Source: an uncultured SAR324 cluster bacterium (GTDB taxonomy: Bacteria; SAR324; NAC60-12). Taken from it: 6,564 bases of DNA. The position numbers and the translations under genes are program-made. This document shows positions 6,521 to 6,564 of the stretch, piece by piece. The DNA lies in assembly GCA_902513935.1 (NCBI GenBank), contig CABXOR010000069.1, positions 1 through 6,564 on the forward strand, read 5' to 3'. The stretch's first letter is position 1. The number at the start of each line of letters is the position of its first letter. The notes beneath the pieces were generated by a model. It worked only from the letters and a program-made list of their open reading frames with translations. It had not been told where the DNA came from and made no database searches.

Positions 6521-6549
6521 AGTATACAATCAATCGGTTTATTTTACAA
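6521..6549 (-). promoter_or_regulatory. Predicted sigma-70-type promoter for the 94-residue protein gene
   Basis: On the - strand TTGTAA (6549-6544; 4 of 6 to the -35 consensus) and TATACT (6526-6521; 5 of 6 to the -10 consensus) are separated by exactly 17 nt. Transcription would begin near 6514, leaving a leader of about 60 nt that contains a small GAGG/CCTC complementary pair. Spacing and position are right, but no experimental support can be seen from sequence. Confidence 0.5.
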
Positions 6550-6564
6550 GAATGAGGATTTTAC

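Overview
The window looks like part of a bacterial chromosome from a Gram-negative organism: it carries a two-gene type I secretion inner-membrane module (HlyB-like ABC exporter plus HlyD-like adaptor) that only makes sense with an outer membrane. Composition is AT-rich apart from the first gene, and most starts lack a clear Shine-Dalgarno. The lineage cannot be fixed from this sequence. A marine bacterium is only a guess from the overall gene flavour.

Layout. (1) Positions 2-460, + strand: the 3' end of a gene for a very acidic, cysteine-free, Ser/Gly/Asp/Tyr-rich repeat protein, open to the left edge. (2) A strong 13-bp hairpin at 475-509 and about 115 nt of AT-rich spacer. (3) Positions 625-2811 and 2869-4617, + strand: an ABC exporter with a catalytically dead C39-like domain and several altered ATPase motifs, then a membrane-fusion protein with an N-terminal cyclic-nucleotide-binding (CAP_ED-type) domain. 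(4) A 520-nt gap at 4618-5137 between convergent genes, without a convincing gene. (5) Positions 6019-5138, - strand: a carbonyl-reductase-like short-chain dehydrogenase. (6) Positions 6454-6170, - strand: a 94-residue protein with a predicted ferredoxin-like/dimeric alpha-beta barrel fold, preceded by a good sigma-70-type promoter and ribosome binding site.

How the genes may work together. The exporter and adaptor should form the inner-membrane part of a type I secretion system, with a TolC-like outer-membrane channel encoded elsewhere. The acidic repeat protein just upstream, on the same strand, is a plausible cargo but this is inferred from position and composition. The most notable point is the sensor-like domain fused to the cytoplasmic end of the adaptor, with its phosphate-binding-cassette residues kept, while the exporter ATPase has lost the Q-loop Gln and the canonical LSGGQ signature. 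Together they suggest a secretion system that may be gated by a nucleotide ligand. The two - strand genes appear to be an unrelated neighbourhood.
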